Assembly (NCBI GenBank): GCA_947087265.1
Contig: CAMUBY010000005.1
Coordinates: 53,202-117,201 of the forward strand
Direction of reading: 5' to 3'
DNA length: 64,000 bases
Source of the DNA: an uncultured Clostridia bacterium
Lineage (GTDB): Bacteria > Bacillota > Clostridia > Christensenellales > Borkfalkiaceae
Position 1 is the stretch's first letter, and every line of letters begins with the position of its first letter. The notes beneath the pieces are model-generated. The model was given only the letters and a program-made list of their open reading frames with translations. It was not told the origin of the DNA and searched no databases. A program made the translations under genes and the position numbers. Below are positions 7,645-16,672 of the stretch, in pieces.

Positions 7645-9417
7645 TTATTTTTCTGAATCTCCCTGTCCGTCACTTTCTTCCGAAGTTTCACTATTTTCTG
7701 CGACGTTGTCATCCGCAGGCTGCTTGTTCTTTTTCTTTGCCGATTTCGCCTGCTTTTTTTCCTCGGCGATACGCCGCTTTTCTGCGATTTTTGCCTGATA
7801 TTTCGCCTCTTCTTCTTCAAAATTCAAGCCTTTCTTTTTGCACTTTGCTTCAAGTTCTGCTTTTCTTGCTTCGTCGGCAAGGCGATTAGATTCTTCCTCT
7901 TCGAGCCGCAAGCGTTCTTCGGGTTCTATCCAAACCTCTCCGCTTGCAATCGCCGCAGCCTTCTGACGCTCTAAAATCGCCTGTCTGTCGGTCTTCAAGA
8001 ATTTTTCCACAAAGAAGAAAATCATAAGCACCGTGCATATACCGTACGCCGCTGTTTCAATCCAGATATAACTGATTGTATTTGCCGTCGCGTTCGCACC
8101 GCCGCCCGAAATCGCATTGAAAATACCCGTAGCAATGGGCGTTGACGCCGCCATAAGCGAGCTGTAAATACTCATCGTAAGTCCGTCGCAACGGTAACCG
8201 CGTTTCGCCTCGATATGGTCTAACACGTCGGCAATCATGGCAAGAATCATATAGCAGGCAGGTGCGGAGCCTAAACTCTTTAAGGCAACGCCAACCGCCA
8301 CCAAATAGAAATTATCGGGGATAATCCCTGCAATGACGCCGCCGACCGTCGCCGTAACACAGCCGATTAAAACCACGATACGCTTGCCGAATTTTGCAGA
8401 GAGCGGCCAGATAAACGCCATGGCCACCGCCATGGGCACCGCTCCGAGAATATTGATGATTGCCATCGCACCCGAACCGTCTTCCCCGCCGATTGCCGTA
8501 CCCGAAAACTGGTCGGAACAGAAATAGGTAATCGAAAGATTTTTGAACATTCCGCCGAATTGGAACAGCAGGTAAAAAATAATGATAATCCACCAGAATT
8601 TATCGGAAGCCACCGCTTTCAACTGTTTCTTGACGGAGATTTTTTCCTTCGATACCGTTTTGATATGCATACTCTCTTCGGTGACGCGCTCGCGCGTAAA
8701 ATAGTATTGCAATACCGTAAACAGGAACGTAACTACGCCGATTGCAACGAAAGCAATCGTCCAGGCGTCTTTGTTCGGCGTTTCCCAACCGCCCAAAAAC
8801 CAACTGATAATCATGGGGAACACCATACCGCCCGCGCCCATGACGCCGACCGCCGCAAAATTTGCAAACGAAGCAAGCAATCCGCGCTGATTGCTGTTCC
8901 GCGTGGACACGGGAATCAGCGTACTGTTTGCGGTGTTATACAGAGGATATGCAATCGAATAATACAGATTATACGCAATCGCCGTGAGCGCCATCGTTAA
9001 AACGGGCGTATCTGTTCCGTTTCCCATCGGCACAATAAACATGACGATACAGGCGACGCCTAACAGTACCGACGAAAGCAAAATCCACGGCCTTGCTTTG
9101 CCCGCCCTCGTCTTTGTACGCTCAATAAGCTGCCCTGCGATAAGATTACCTGCTACAATCAGAATTGCAGACAGCAGAGGTAACAGTGTAAGGAACAGGT
9201 TAATGGAAGAAGGCAGTTCGCCCCCCACTTTGTAATTTGCAAATAAAATGTCCGTCCAGTATCTGTTTAAGAAGCTGGTAAACAGACCGCTTGCAAGCAA
9301 CGCGCCGAACGGACCGATAAAATAACCGAACAGCATTTCGGGGAGTTTTACGTTCGCCGACTTGACTTTCGTGGAAAGCAGCGGCTTCTCAAACAAACTT
9401 TTTTTGTTTTCCGTCAT
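7645..9417 (-). CDS. GPH-type sugar:cation symporter (MFS), likely rhamnose/rhamnoside importer
   Basis: 590 residues. About 470 residues carry some 12 membrane spans of the glycoside-pentoside-hexuronide (melibiose-like) family: GYFIGPFGALLASGLF at the start, RTKTRAGKARPWIL in the first cytoplasmic loop, and KRGYRCDGLTMSIYSSLMAA in the second half. The last 120 residues are a highly charged Glu/Lys/Ala tail, expected to be a cytoplasmic helix. It is the last gene of the rhamnose operon, 10 bases after rhaD, with a GGAG site. Substrate is inferred from the neighbours; uptake of a rhamnosyl oligosaccharide is also possible, since the rhamnosidase GH78 appears cytoplasmic. Confidence 0.85.
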   Translation of the reverse strand: MTENKKSLFEKPLLSTKVKSANVKLPEMLFGYFIGPFGALLASGLFTSFLNRYWTDILFANYKVGGELPSSINLFLTLLPLLSAILIVAGNLIAGQLIERTKTRAGKARPWILLSSVLLGVACIVMFIVPMGNGTDTPVLTMALTAIAYNLYYSIAYPLYNTANSTLIPVSTRNSNQRGLLASFANFAAVGVMGAGGMVFPMIISWFLGGWETPNKDAWTIAFVAIGVVTFLFTVLQYYFTRERVTEESMHIKTVSKEKISVKKQLKAVASDKFWWIIIIFYLLFQFGGMFKNLSITYFCSDQFSGTAIGGEDGSGAMAIINILGAVPMAVAMAFIWPLSAKFGKRIVVLIGCVTATVGGVIAGIIPDNFYLVAVGVALKSLGSAPACYMILAMIADVLDHIEAKRGYRCDGLTMSIYSSLMAASTPIATGIFNAISGGGANATANTISYIWIETAAYGICTVLMIFFFVEKFLKTDRQAILERQKAAAIASGEVWIEPEERLRLEEEESNRLADEARKAELEAKCKKKGLNFEEEEAKYQAKIAEKRRIAEEKKQAKSAKKKNKQPADDNVAENSETSEESDGQGDSEK

Positions 9418-9427
9418 TGCTCTCTCC

Positions 9428-10249
9428 TTATTTTACATTGAGGAAATCTTTTCTGTACTGCACGCCAAAGCGCTTTACAAGTTGTAGCATTTCTTCGTCC
9501 TTAATCGTGTTGATGCGTGGCAGATGCGCCGTGAGCATATAAATCTGCGCCGCTTTTTCCACCGTTTCAATGAGCCCGAATGTTTCATCGAGTGATTTCC
9601 CCGCGCCGTAAACGCCGTGCAACGACCACACAACCACCCTCGACAGGTTCATTTTTTCAGCAGTCGCCTCGCCGATTTCGTTCGTGCCGCAGAGCATCCA
9701 GGGCAGCACCTCCACGCCGTCGGGGAATACGACAATGCACTCCGTGCACATTTCCCAAAGCGTGTGCGTAAACGTTTTGGTGTTGAGTTCATGCACATAG
9801 GTCATGGCAAGCAGGTTCGTGGGGTGCGTGTGCATCACCACTCTGTTTTCGGGGTCAACCTTCAACCGCGTAATGTGGCTCATTAAATGCGCGGGCAATT
9901 CGCTCGTAAATTTGCCGCCGTCCGAGTAACCCCAAATGAGTTCTGCGGAAACGCCGTCCTTTGCAATGCGGATGAGTCCGAGGTTGTTTTCGGGGTCCTC
10001 TTTCACGTTCTTAAAATATTTGCCCGTACCCGTCACGAGAAAATATTTTCCGACGAGTTCCTTGGCGTCAAACCCGAGCGGAATCGTCCGCAATACTTTG
10101 CTGCAATCGAAATGCTGCTTCACTTCCGCTTCCGGAATCAAATAACTGATATTACCGCCGTTCCGCTCGTCCCAACCCAAACGGTACATATTGTCCGCCG
10201 TCGCGCACAATTCTTTGATAAAACCGATTTTTGAAATTTCTTCCGTCAT
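9428..10249 (-). CDS. rhaD: Rhamnulose-1-phosphate aldolase
   Basis: 273 residues from ATG 10249 (GGAG 7 bases upstream); a longer frame to 10336 overlaps fucO and is rejected. This class II zinc aldolase cleaves L-rhamnulose 1-phosphate to dihydroxyacetone phosphate and L-lactaldehyde. Seen: NGGNISYLIPE near 30, the TGTGKYFKNV loop, and the zinc ligands in MHTHPTNLLAMTYVHEL around residues 140-155, followed by SLHGVYGAGKSLDE with a third His. Fourth step of the cytoplasmic pathway formed with rhaA, rhaB and fucO; 17 bases after fucO. Confidence 0.93.
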   Translation of the reverse strand: MTEEISKIGFIKELCATADNMYRLGWDERNGGNISYLIPEAEVKQHFDCSKVLRTIPLGFDAKELVGKYFLVTGTGKYFKNVKEDPENNLGLIRIAKDGVSAELIWGYSDGGKFTSELPAHLMSHITRLKVDPENRVVMHTHPTNLLAMTYVHELNTKTFTHTLWEMCTECIVVFPDGVEVLPWMLCGTNEIGEATAEKMNLSRVVVWSLHGVYGAGKSLDETFGLIETVEKAAQIYMLTAHLPRINTIKDEEMLQLVKRFGVQYRKDFLNVK

Positions 10250-10266
10250 CTTCTTTCTCCTTTTCC

Positions 10267-11415
10267 TCAATATGCCTTGCGGTACAGTGCAAGAAGTTCC
10301 TTTTGGGTAATCTCTCTCGGGTTGCCGCCCGTACACACGTCGGCAAATGCGTCTTTGGAGAGTTGTTCGAGGGCTTCTTCGGGAATTTTAATTTCGCGCA
10401 GCGTCTGCGGAATGTTCAAATCGAGTGAAAGTTTTTTCACTGCCTCGACCGCCGCCTTTGCACCCTCCGCTTTGCTCATACCGGAAACGTCTACGCCCAT
10501 TGCCTTTGCGATATTCACATATTTTTCTTCACTCGAAGGAAGATTGTATTCCATGACGATAGGCAAAAGAAGCGCATTGGCAACACCGTGCGGAATATCG
10601 AACCGCGCGCCGAGCGGGTGCGCCATGGAATGCACGCAGCCGAGCCCCACGTTGGAAAATGCCATTCCCGCAACGTACTGTGCAAGCGCCATATTTTCGC
10701 GCGCAACCATATCTTTACCGTTCTCAACCGCCGCCCGCAGATTTTGGGAAATCAGTTCGATTGCTTTGAGTTCGAACATATCCGAAAGTTCCCACGCGCC
10801 TTTGGTAATATAACCCTCGATTGCGTGCGTGAGCGCGTCCATACCCGTTGCGGCAGTTAAGCCCTTGGGCATACTTGCCATGAGTTCCGCGTCTACAATC
10901 GCAAGCACGGGGATGTCGTTAGGGTCAACGCACACCATTTTTCTGCCCGTCTCTTCATCCGTGATAACATAGTTGATGGTCACTTCCGCCGCCGTGCCTG
11001 CCGTTGTAGGAAGTGCGATAATGGGCACGCATTTCTGTTTGGTAGCCGCTACCCCTTCAAGCGAAACGACGTCCGCAAACTCGGGGTTGTTCGCAATGAT
11101 TGCAATTCCCTTAGCGGTATCGATTGCCGAGCCGCCGCCGATGGCAATGATGAAATCCGCGCCGTATGCGTTAAAACGCGCAACACCGTCTTTTACGTTC
11201 TTTACCGTGGGGTTGGCTTTGAATTCCGAAAAAATTTCGTATTCGGTACCGCCAAGTTCTTTGGTGACGAGTTCCACCGTGCCGAATTTGATGAGGTCTT
11301 TATCCGCAACAATAAACGCCTTGCGGAATCCCCTTCTTGCAATTTCGCATTTCAGTTCCGCTCTCGCGCCGCTCCCGAAATACGACGTTTCATTCAAAAT
11401 AAATCTGTTTGCCAT
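10267..11415 (-). CDS. fucO: Lactaldehyde reductase (iron-dependent alcohol dehydrogenase)
   Basis: 382 residues, the usual length of group III iron-containing alcohol dehydrogenases. Seen: the GGGSAIDTAKGIA nucleotide-binding loop near residue 95 and the iron site in DALTHAIEGY and HSMAHPLGARFDIPHG. It reduces the L-lactaldehyde made by RhaD to 1,2-propanediol with NADH, which disposes of electrons under anaerobiosis. It sits between rhaA and rhaD with a GGAG ribosome site and a 10-base gap. The family has many substrates; the assignment to lactaldehyde comes from its position. Confidence 0.88.
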   Translation of the reverse strand: MANRFILNETSYFGSGARAELKCEIARRGFRKAFIVADKDLIKFGTVELVTKELGGTEYEIFSEFKANPTVKNVKDGVARFNAYGADFIIAIGGGSAIDTAKGIAIIANNPEFADVVSLEGVAATKQKCVPIIALPTTAGTAAEVTINYVITDEETGRKMVCVDPNDIPVLAIVDAELMASMPKGLTAATGMDALTHAIEGYITKGAWELSDMFELKAIELISQNLRAAVENGKDMVARENMALAQYVAGMAFSNVGLGCVHSMAHPLGARFDIPHGVANALLLPIVMEYNLPSSEEKYVNIAKAMGVDVSGMSKAEGAKAAVEAVKKLSLDLNIPQTLREIKIPEEALEQLSKDAFADVCTGGNPREITQKELLALYRKAY

Positions 11416-11425
11416 ACCTGCTCCT

Positions 11426-12673
11426 TTATTTTCTCTTTATTAAGACGGTTTGTTCGTATTGTTTCACCGTTTCGTACCAATCCGCACCGGGCATATTCTG
11501 CCGTTCGAGATACTCTGCCCAAACCGCTTCAAACGGCAGGGTTTTGAGTTCTTCCTGCAAAACCATGAGTTCGGTGAAATTACCGTCGTCTTGCAATTTT
11601 TTGAGTTTTCCGTTTGGTTGAAGAAGCGCCCACAGCAACGCCTTTTGCATATTGCGCTGCCCGACGACCCAAGCCGCAAGGCGGTTGATGCTTGCATCGA
11701 AATAGTCAAGCCCTATCATCACTTTATCCGCCGCGTCGTTTCGGATGATTTCTTTGGCGATTTCTTTGAGTTCGTCCTCGAACAGCACAACGTGGTCGCT
11801 ATCCCACCGCACGCCGCGCGTGACGTGCAGGGCAACCCTATCGTAAAACGCAAGCAATGCGGGAATTTTATCGCTGACGTATTCGAGCGGGTGATAATGC
11901 CCGTTGTCGAGTAAACAGCAGATACCGTTTTTCGCCGCATAATTCTGATAAAACTCGTTGCTGCCGACGGTGTAGCTTTCCACGCCGATTCCGAACACTT
12001 TGCTCTCCACCGCAATGATGACTTTATTCCTGTCGTAGTCGATGGAAAGTATTTCGTCGAGCGATTTTTTGAGGCGCAGACGCGGTGACAATCTGTCTGC
12101 GGGTACGTCTTTATAGCCGTCGGGAATCCAGATATTCATGAGGGTAGGCGCATGAAATTCGTCTGCAAAGTATTCGGCAATGCGAATACAGGCTTTGCAG
12201 TGCTCCACCCAGAATTTTCGGATGTTTTCATCGGGCGAGGAGAGCGACAAACCGTCTTTTACGTTCTTGTGACTGAACATCGTCGGGTTGAAATCGATTC
12301 CGTGCAACCCGATTTCTTTTGCAAACTCCACCCATTCTTTGAAATGTTCGGGCTTGATTTTATCGCGGTCTACCTTCTCTCCGTTTAATATCGCATAGCT
12401 TGCATGAAGATTGAGCCGTTTTTTTCCGGGCATCAACGAAAACGCCTTTTGAATGTCCGCTTTCAGTTCTTCAAAATTACGCGCCCTGCCGGGATAGTTG
12501 CCCGTCGTCTGAATGCCGCCCGAAAGCGAACCGCCGCCGTCTAAGCCGATGACATCGTCACCCTGCCAGCAATGCACGGATACGGGAATTTCCGCGAGCT
12601 TTTTTAATGCGGTTTCCGTATCCACTCCGTATGCGTCGTACGCTTGTTTTGCATACCCGTAAATTTGATTCAT
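11426..12673 (-). CDS. rhaA: L-rhamnose isomerase
   Basis: 415 residues, standard length. It converts L-rhamnose to L-rhamnulose using divalent metal in a TIM barrel. Typical segments: VSVHCWQGDDVIGLDGGG near 31-50, LNLHASYAI, GIDFNPTMFSH, then metal-ligand segments AVESKVFGIG, LLDNGHYHP and VRWDSDHVV. The start overlaps the rhaB stop as ATGA, so translation is coupled. First step of rhamnose breakdown in this operon. Confidence 0.96.
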   Translation of the reverse strand: MNQIYGYAKQAYDAYGVDTETALKKLAEIPVSVHCWQGDDVIGLDGGGSLSGGIQTTGNYPGRARNFEELKADIQKAFSLMPGKKRLNLHASYAILNGEKVDRDKIKPEHFKEWVEFAKEIGLHGIDFNPTMFSHKNVKDGLSLSSPDENIRKFWVEHCKACIRIAEYFADEFHAPTLMNIWIPDGYKDVPADRLSPRLRLKKSLDEILSIDYDRNKVIIAVESKVFGIGVESYTVGSNEFYQNYAAKNGICCLLDNGHYHPLEYVSDKIPALLAFYDRVALHVTRGVRWDSDHVVLFEDELKEIAKEIIRNDAADKVMIGLDYFDASINRLAAWVVGQRNMQKALLWALLQPNGKLKKLQDDGNFTELMVLQEELKTLPFEAVWAEYLERQNMPGADWYETVKQYEQTVLIKRK

Positions 12674-14040
12674 AGTTTCACCTCTTGAATGTCAAAAGAA
12701 TTTCTGATAATGTTGCGCGCGTCGGTAATGTTTTGGAGTTCTCCCGCGCCGATTGCCTGCATGACGATATTCCCGATTGCGGTTGCCTCTACGGGACCCG
12801 TAACAACGGTTTTACCCGTCGCCTTCGCGGTGAGTTCGTTGAGAAGTTGGTCCTTACTGCCGCCCCCGATTATGTGCAGGTATTGATAAGTTTTGCCTGT
12901 ATTGCGTTCAAGTTCCTCTACCGCTTGCGCGTAGTTTTTTGCAAGACTTTCGTAGACCGTGCGAAGAAGAGAAATCGTGCCGAGTTTTTTACCTACTGCT
13001 TTGCAGATTTCCTCCGTCATGTTTTCGGGAGATAAAAAGCGGTTATCGTTCACGTCAACCGTATCCACGACGGTAGCCGCTTTCGCCATCTCGGAAAGTT
13101 CGGCAAACGAATACTGTTCTTTCATTTCTTTACGAATGTTCTGCAATATCCACAAACCCATGATGTTTTTCTGATAGCGGAAACCGAACCCGATACTGCC
13201 CTCGTTGGAATAGTTCGCCTCTCTCGAATTTCCGTCCGTATGCGCGACGGGTTGTTCTATGCCGAGAAGCGACCAGGTACCGCTCGAAAGATACGGATTT
13301 TCTTCATCAAGGGGCGCCGCAAGCACTGCCGACGCCGTGTCGTGCGTAGCAGGCAGAATCACTTTTGCCCCGTAACCGATTTGCTTTGCAATTTCCTCTT
13401 TGAGTTCCCCGACAACGGTGCCAGGCTGGGAAAGTTCGTGAAATAGATTGGGAAAGCCTAATGTTTCGATAATTTCGCTATCCCATTCGTGCGTCTTTGC
13501 ATTCACCATTCCCGTACTTGTGGCGTTGGTATATTCCTGTTTCATAACGCCCGTCAGACGGTAATTGAGATAATCGGGCAGCATGAGAAAGTATTTTGCT
13601 TTTTTGAGCCTGCCGCTCGATTTATCGGCGTATAACTGATAAACCGTATTAAATGGCTGGAACTGAATGCCTGTTTTTCCGTAAAGTTTTTCAAACGAAA
13701 TCTGTTTATGTACTTTGAGCGTTTCCGAAATCGTACGCGAATCGCGGTAACAATAAACGTCGTCAATGATTTCGTTCTTTTCGTTCAAAAGCGCATAATC
13801 GACCGCCCAGGTGTCGATGCCGATATATTGCGGTTCGTACCCCTGCTTTTTGGCGGCTTTCAAGCCTTCGACGACTTCTTGAAACAGCCGTTCCGCATTC
13901 CACTTCATGACGCCGCCTGACCGCTCCGCGCCGTTTTTGAAACGGTAGACTTCTTTGATATTTAATTTTCCGTGTTCGAGCCTCCCGACGATGTGCCGTC
14001 CGCTCGACGCGCCGATATCGATTGCCAAATAAGTATTCAT
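12670..14040 (-). CDS. rhaB: Rhamnulokinase
   Basis: 456 residues from ATG 14040 (MNTYLAIDIGASSGRH); the open frame extends upstream but that part overlaps GH78 and carries no family sequence. FGGY sugar kinase: N-terminal phosphate loop DIGASSGR, GIDTWAVDYALL, the catalytic-base segment LPATHDTASAV, and ATP-site IIGGGSKDQLLN. It phosphorylates L-rhamnulose at C1. Overlaps both neighbours by ATGA (GH78 upstream, rhaA downstream), a chain of coupled genes. Confidence 0.95.
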   Translation of the reverse strand: MNTYLAIDIGASSGRHIVGRLEHGKLNIKEVYRFKNGAERSGGVMKWNAERLFQEVVEGLKAAKKQGYEPQYIGIDTWAVDYALLNEKNEIIDDVYCYRDSRTISETLKVHKQISFEKLYGKTGIQFQPFNTVYQLYADKSSGRLKKAKYFLMLPDYLNYRLTGVMKQEYTNATSTGMVNAKTHEWDSEIIETLGFPNLFHELSQPGTVVGELKEEIAKQIGYGAKVILPATHDTASAVLAAPLDEENPYLSSGTWSLLGIEQPVAHTDGNSREANYSNEGSIGFGFRYQKNIMGLWILQNIRKEMKEQYSFAELSEMAKAATVVDTVDVNDNRFLSPENMTEEICKAVGKKLGTISLLRTVYESLAKNYAQAVEELERNTGKTYQYLHIIGGGSKDQLLNELTAKATGKTVVTGPVEATAIGNIVMQAIGAGELQNITDARNIIRNSFDIQEVKL

Positions 14041-16589
14041 AGTTCGCACCCGAATTGATAATTTCCGCTTTCCACCCGTTGCCGCGTGCCGTCGGGCAAA
14101 ACAACTTCCGCCTCCGCGCCGACGGGAACGCTTATGCTGATACTGAATTTTGCGCCATTCCTCTTCCATTCTACCGCAACCTTTCCGTAAGGCGTTTGCG
14201 TTTCGCCTTTGGCATATTGCAACTCCTCGCAAAGAAGCGGTTCCACCTTGAACGTTTTATAGCCGCCAGAAGTGGGTTCTACGCCTAAAATCCTGCGATA
14301 CAGAAAACTGCCGACGGCGCCGCTTGCGTAATGATTGTATGAAATCATGCCGCCTCTGCCGTCCTCCGCGCCCGAGTTGGCAGTGCCGTCCTCTTTCAAT
14401 GCGTCCCACAATTCCCAAATGGTTGTGGCGCCCATTTTCACTTCGTACAACCAGGACGGGCACTTCTCGTTGAACAGCATTCGGAACGCTTCCCGCGCTT
14501 TTCCGTTATCGGCAAGCGCAAACAGAATGTGCGGCGTACCCGGAAAACCCGTTCCGATACAGTAATGGTTTTCTCTGATAAGTTTCGTAAGATTTTCCGC
14601 CGCCACTCCTCTCTGCTCTTCGGGGAACATTCCGAACGCAAGCGGAAGAACGTAAGCCGTTTGGAATTCCTTTTTTAGTTTACCGCGCCCGTCGGTGAAT
14701 ACGGACATATAACTTTTTGCGACCTTTTCGGAAAGGCGCGCATAGTATTTTTCGTCTTTCTCTTCGCCGAGCAAACCCGCAATTTGCGAGAGAAGTTTAC
14801 TCGTTTGGCACAGACTTGCAGTAGCCGTCCACTTACTGCGCTTTTGCCAGTCCGCCATTTTATTGCTGTACGGTGCAACCCAATCGCCGAAGTGGAACAA
14901 AAACGGCGTATGCCAGATATACCTGTGTTTGCCGACGCTGAAAAATCCTGCCCAGAATTTGCAAGCATGCACGTATTTTTTCATGACGGGATACATTTTT
15001 TTAAGAAGTTCTGTATCACCGCGCGCGAGGTATTCCGCCCAAGGAACGAGCAAACAAGCGTCGCCCCAGAAGTCGATTGCCATGAGCGGCATCGTGGCAG
15101 GAAAGGCATAGCCCTGCGCGGGAACCGTTGTAGGAATGCCGCCCGTGCGCCGCTGTTCGCTCTTTAAGTCTTTCAACCATTTTTCCAAAAAACGGCTCAT
15201 GTCGAAATTATAGCAAGCAGTGGGCGCAAACGCCGCAATGTCCCCTGTCCAGCCCATGCGCTCATCACGCTGGGGGCAGTCGGTCGGAATATCGAAAAAG
15301 TTGGATTTGGAACTCCACACGATATTCTGCTGTAAGCGGTTGATGCGTTCGTCCGAGCATTCAAAACTGCCCGTTTCTTCCAAATCGGAATAGAGCGCGA
15401 TTGCCGTAAGTTCAATATCATTTTCGTCGATTCCGCTCACACCGACGTAACGGAAGCCCATATAGGTGAATTCGGGCGAATAGACCTGCTCTCCGTCCTT
15501 ACAGATATATGTCGCCTTTGCCTTAGCCGAGCGCAGAAGTTCCACGCATGGGCTGCCGTCGGGGTTGAGAATCTCTCCGTGACGGAATACGATTTTCTGC
15601 CCATGCTTCCCCTTTATCTTTGCGCGGATAATGCCGGCAAAGTTCTGCCCGAAGTCGTAGACGAGTTCACCGCTTGCAATTTTGTTGCAGGTAAGCGGCT
15701 CGAATACCTCGTGCGCACAGACGGGCGCGGAGTAGTCCGCGATGATTTCGGGAGATATTTTGAGTTTTTCTTTTTTGCATTTGCGCCAATGCGCGGACGC
15801 CAAGTCGACGGTAGCATCGTAAACTTCTCCGTCGTACAAATCGGCAAAGCGGTACGCCCCCTCCTCGGTAACTTCCCAGGTTTCGTCCGTGCCGATGACT
15901 TCTTCCGAGCCGTCCTCATAGGTAACGCGAAGTTCCGCAAGCAATGCCTGCCGATTCGCCGTAACTCTGTTTTGCCGCGTGAATACGAACGAGCCGACTG
16001 CCCAGCCGCCTGCAACGGTAAATAGCAACGTATCTTTTCCCGTAAGACGGTGCGTAATATCATAAGTCTGGTATTGCAATGTGGAACGGTAGGAAGTAAA
16101 GCCCGGCGTAAAATAATTTTTGCCGACTTTTTCGCCGTTAATTTCAAATTTATACACGCCGATTGCCGTGCAATACATGACGGCTTTTTTGATTTTTTGC
16201 GTAATATCAAATTGTTTGCGGAACACCATGGGAACGGGCGAAACTTTCTTTTCCTTAAAGCGGAATGCGCCGTCGGTTATCCACTCCGCCTGCCACGGGG
16301 TTTGCATTCTGCCCGTTTGAAAGGCTGTTTCCGCCGTATCGCTTTCGCCGAAACTGTCCGTTGCCGTCACTTTAACCGAATACTCCGAAAACGGCTTTAA
16401 CGGTTCGCCCCCGTAGGGAACAAGAATCTGACGGTTAGTGGCAACGCGCCAGCCGTTCATTTCGATGAACGCATTTTCAAGCTTCGCGCCCTTCTTTTCG
16501 GAAGAAAGCGCAAAAGAAATGCGCGGAGCAGGGCAATCGGTAATCAGCCCCTCTTTGGTGTTTTCACATTTCAACTGAATAATCTTCAT
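14037..16589 (-). CDS. Alpha-L-rhamnosidase, family GH78, cytoplasmic
   Basis: 850 residues without signal peptide. N-terminal beta domain (FELxN-like start, ISFALSSEKKGA), then the Bac_rhamnosid_N-type domain (WQAEWITDGAFRF near residue 98, INGEKVGKNYFTPGFTSY), and an (alpha/alpha)6 catalytic barrel starting near 420 with the family hallmark DIPTDCPQRDERMGWTGD; a second acid lies in GATTIWELWDAL near 735. It releases terminal L-rhamnose from oligosaccharides or glycosides. The cytoplasmic location implies that rhamnosides are imported whole. No clear ribosome site is visible before ATG 16589, and a hairpin lies 24 bases upstream. Confidence 0.93.
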   Translation of the reverse strand: MKIIQLKCENTKEGLITDCPAPRISFALSSEKKGAKLENAFIEMNGWRVATNRQILVPYGGEPLKPFSEYSVKVTATDSFGESDTAETAFQTGRMQTPWQAEWITDGAFRFKEKKVSPVPMVFRKQFDITQKIKKAVMYCTAIGVYKFEINGEKVGKNYFTPGFTSYRSTLQYQTYDITHRLTGKDTLLFTVAGGWAVGSFVFTRQNRVTANRQALLAELRVTYEDGSEEVIGTDETWEVTEEGAYRFADLYDGEVYDATVDLASAHWRKCKKEKLKISPEIIADYSAPVCAHEVFEPLTCNKIASGELVYDFGQNFAGIIRAKIKGKHGQKIVFRHGEILNPDGSPCVELLRSAKAKATYICKDGEQVYSPEFTYMGFRYVGVSGIDENDIELTAIALYSDLEETGSFECSDERINRLQQNIVWSSKSNFFDIPTDCPQRDERMGWTGDIAAFAPTACYNFDMSRFLEKWLKDLKSEQRRTGGIPTTVPAQGYAFPATMPLMAIDFWGDACLLVPWAEYLARGDTELLKKMYPVMKKYVHACKFWAGFFSVGKHRYIWHTPFLFHFGDWVAPYSNKMADWQKRSKWTATASLCQTSKLLSQIAGLLGEEKDEKYYARLSEKVAKSYMSVFTDGRGKLKKEFQTAYVLPLAFGMFPEEQRGVAAENLTKLIRENHYCIGTGFPGTPHILFALADNGKAREAFRMLFNEKCPSWLYEVKMGATTIWELWDALKEDGTANSGAEDGRGGMISYNHYASGAVGSFLYRRILGVEPTSGGYKTFKVEPLLCEELQYAKGETQTPYGKVAVEWKRNGAKFSISISVPVGAEAEVVLPDGTRQRVESGNYQFGCEL

Positions 16590-16612
16590 AGTTTCTATTT
16601 CTTAAAAATTCT

Positions 16613-16653
16613 CATGGAGAGCCCCTCCCAACCTTCGGAAGAGGCTTTCCATG
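16613..16653 (-). terminator. Partial terminator / attenuator before GH78
   Basis: Imperfect stem of about 16 bp (16613-16629 against 16637-16653, G-U pairs) with a T-run AATTTTTA after it on the minus strand. It sits between the 860-residue lipoprotein gene and GH78, so it may reduce read-through into the rhamnose genes. Confidence 0.6.
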
Positions 16654-16672
16654 AAACCTATTGGAGGTAGTG

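Noticed and set aside
13554..14232. Upstream extension of rhaB to 14232
   Set aside because: The extra 64 residues overlap GH78 and are Arg-rich without similarity; ATG 14040 begins the kinase phosphate loop and overlaps by ATGA.
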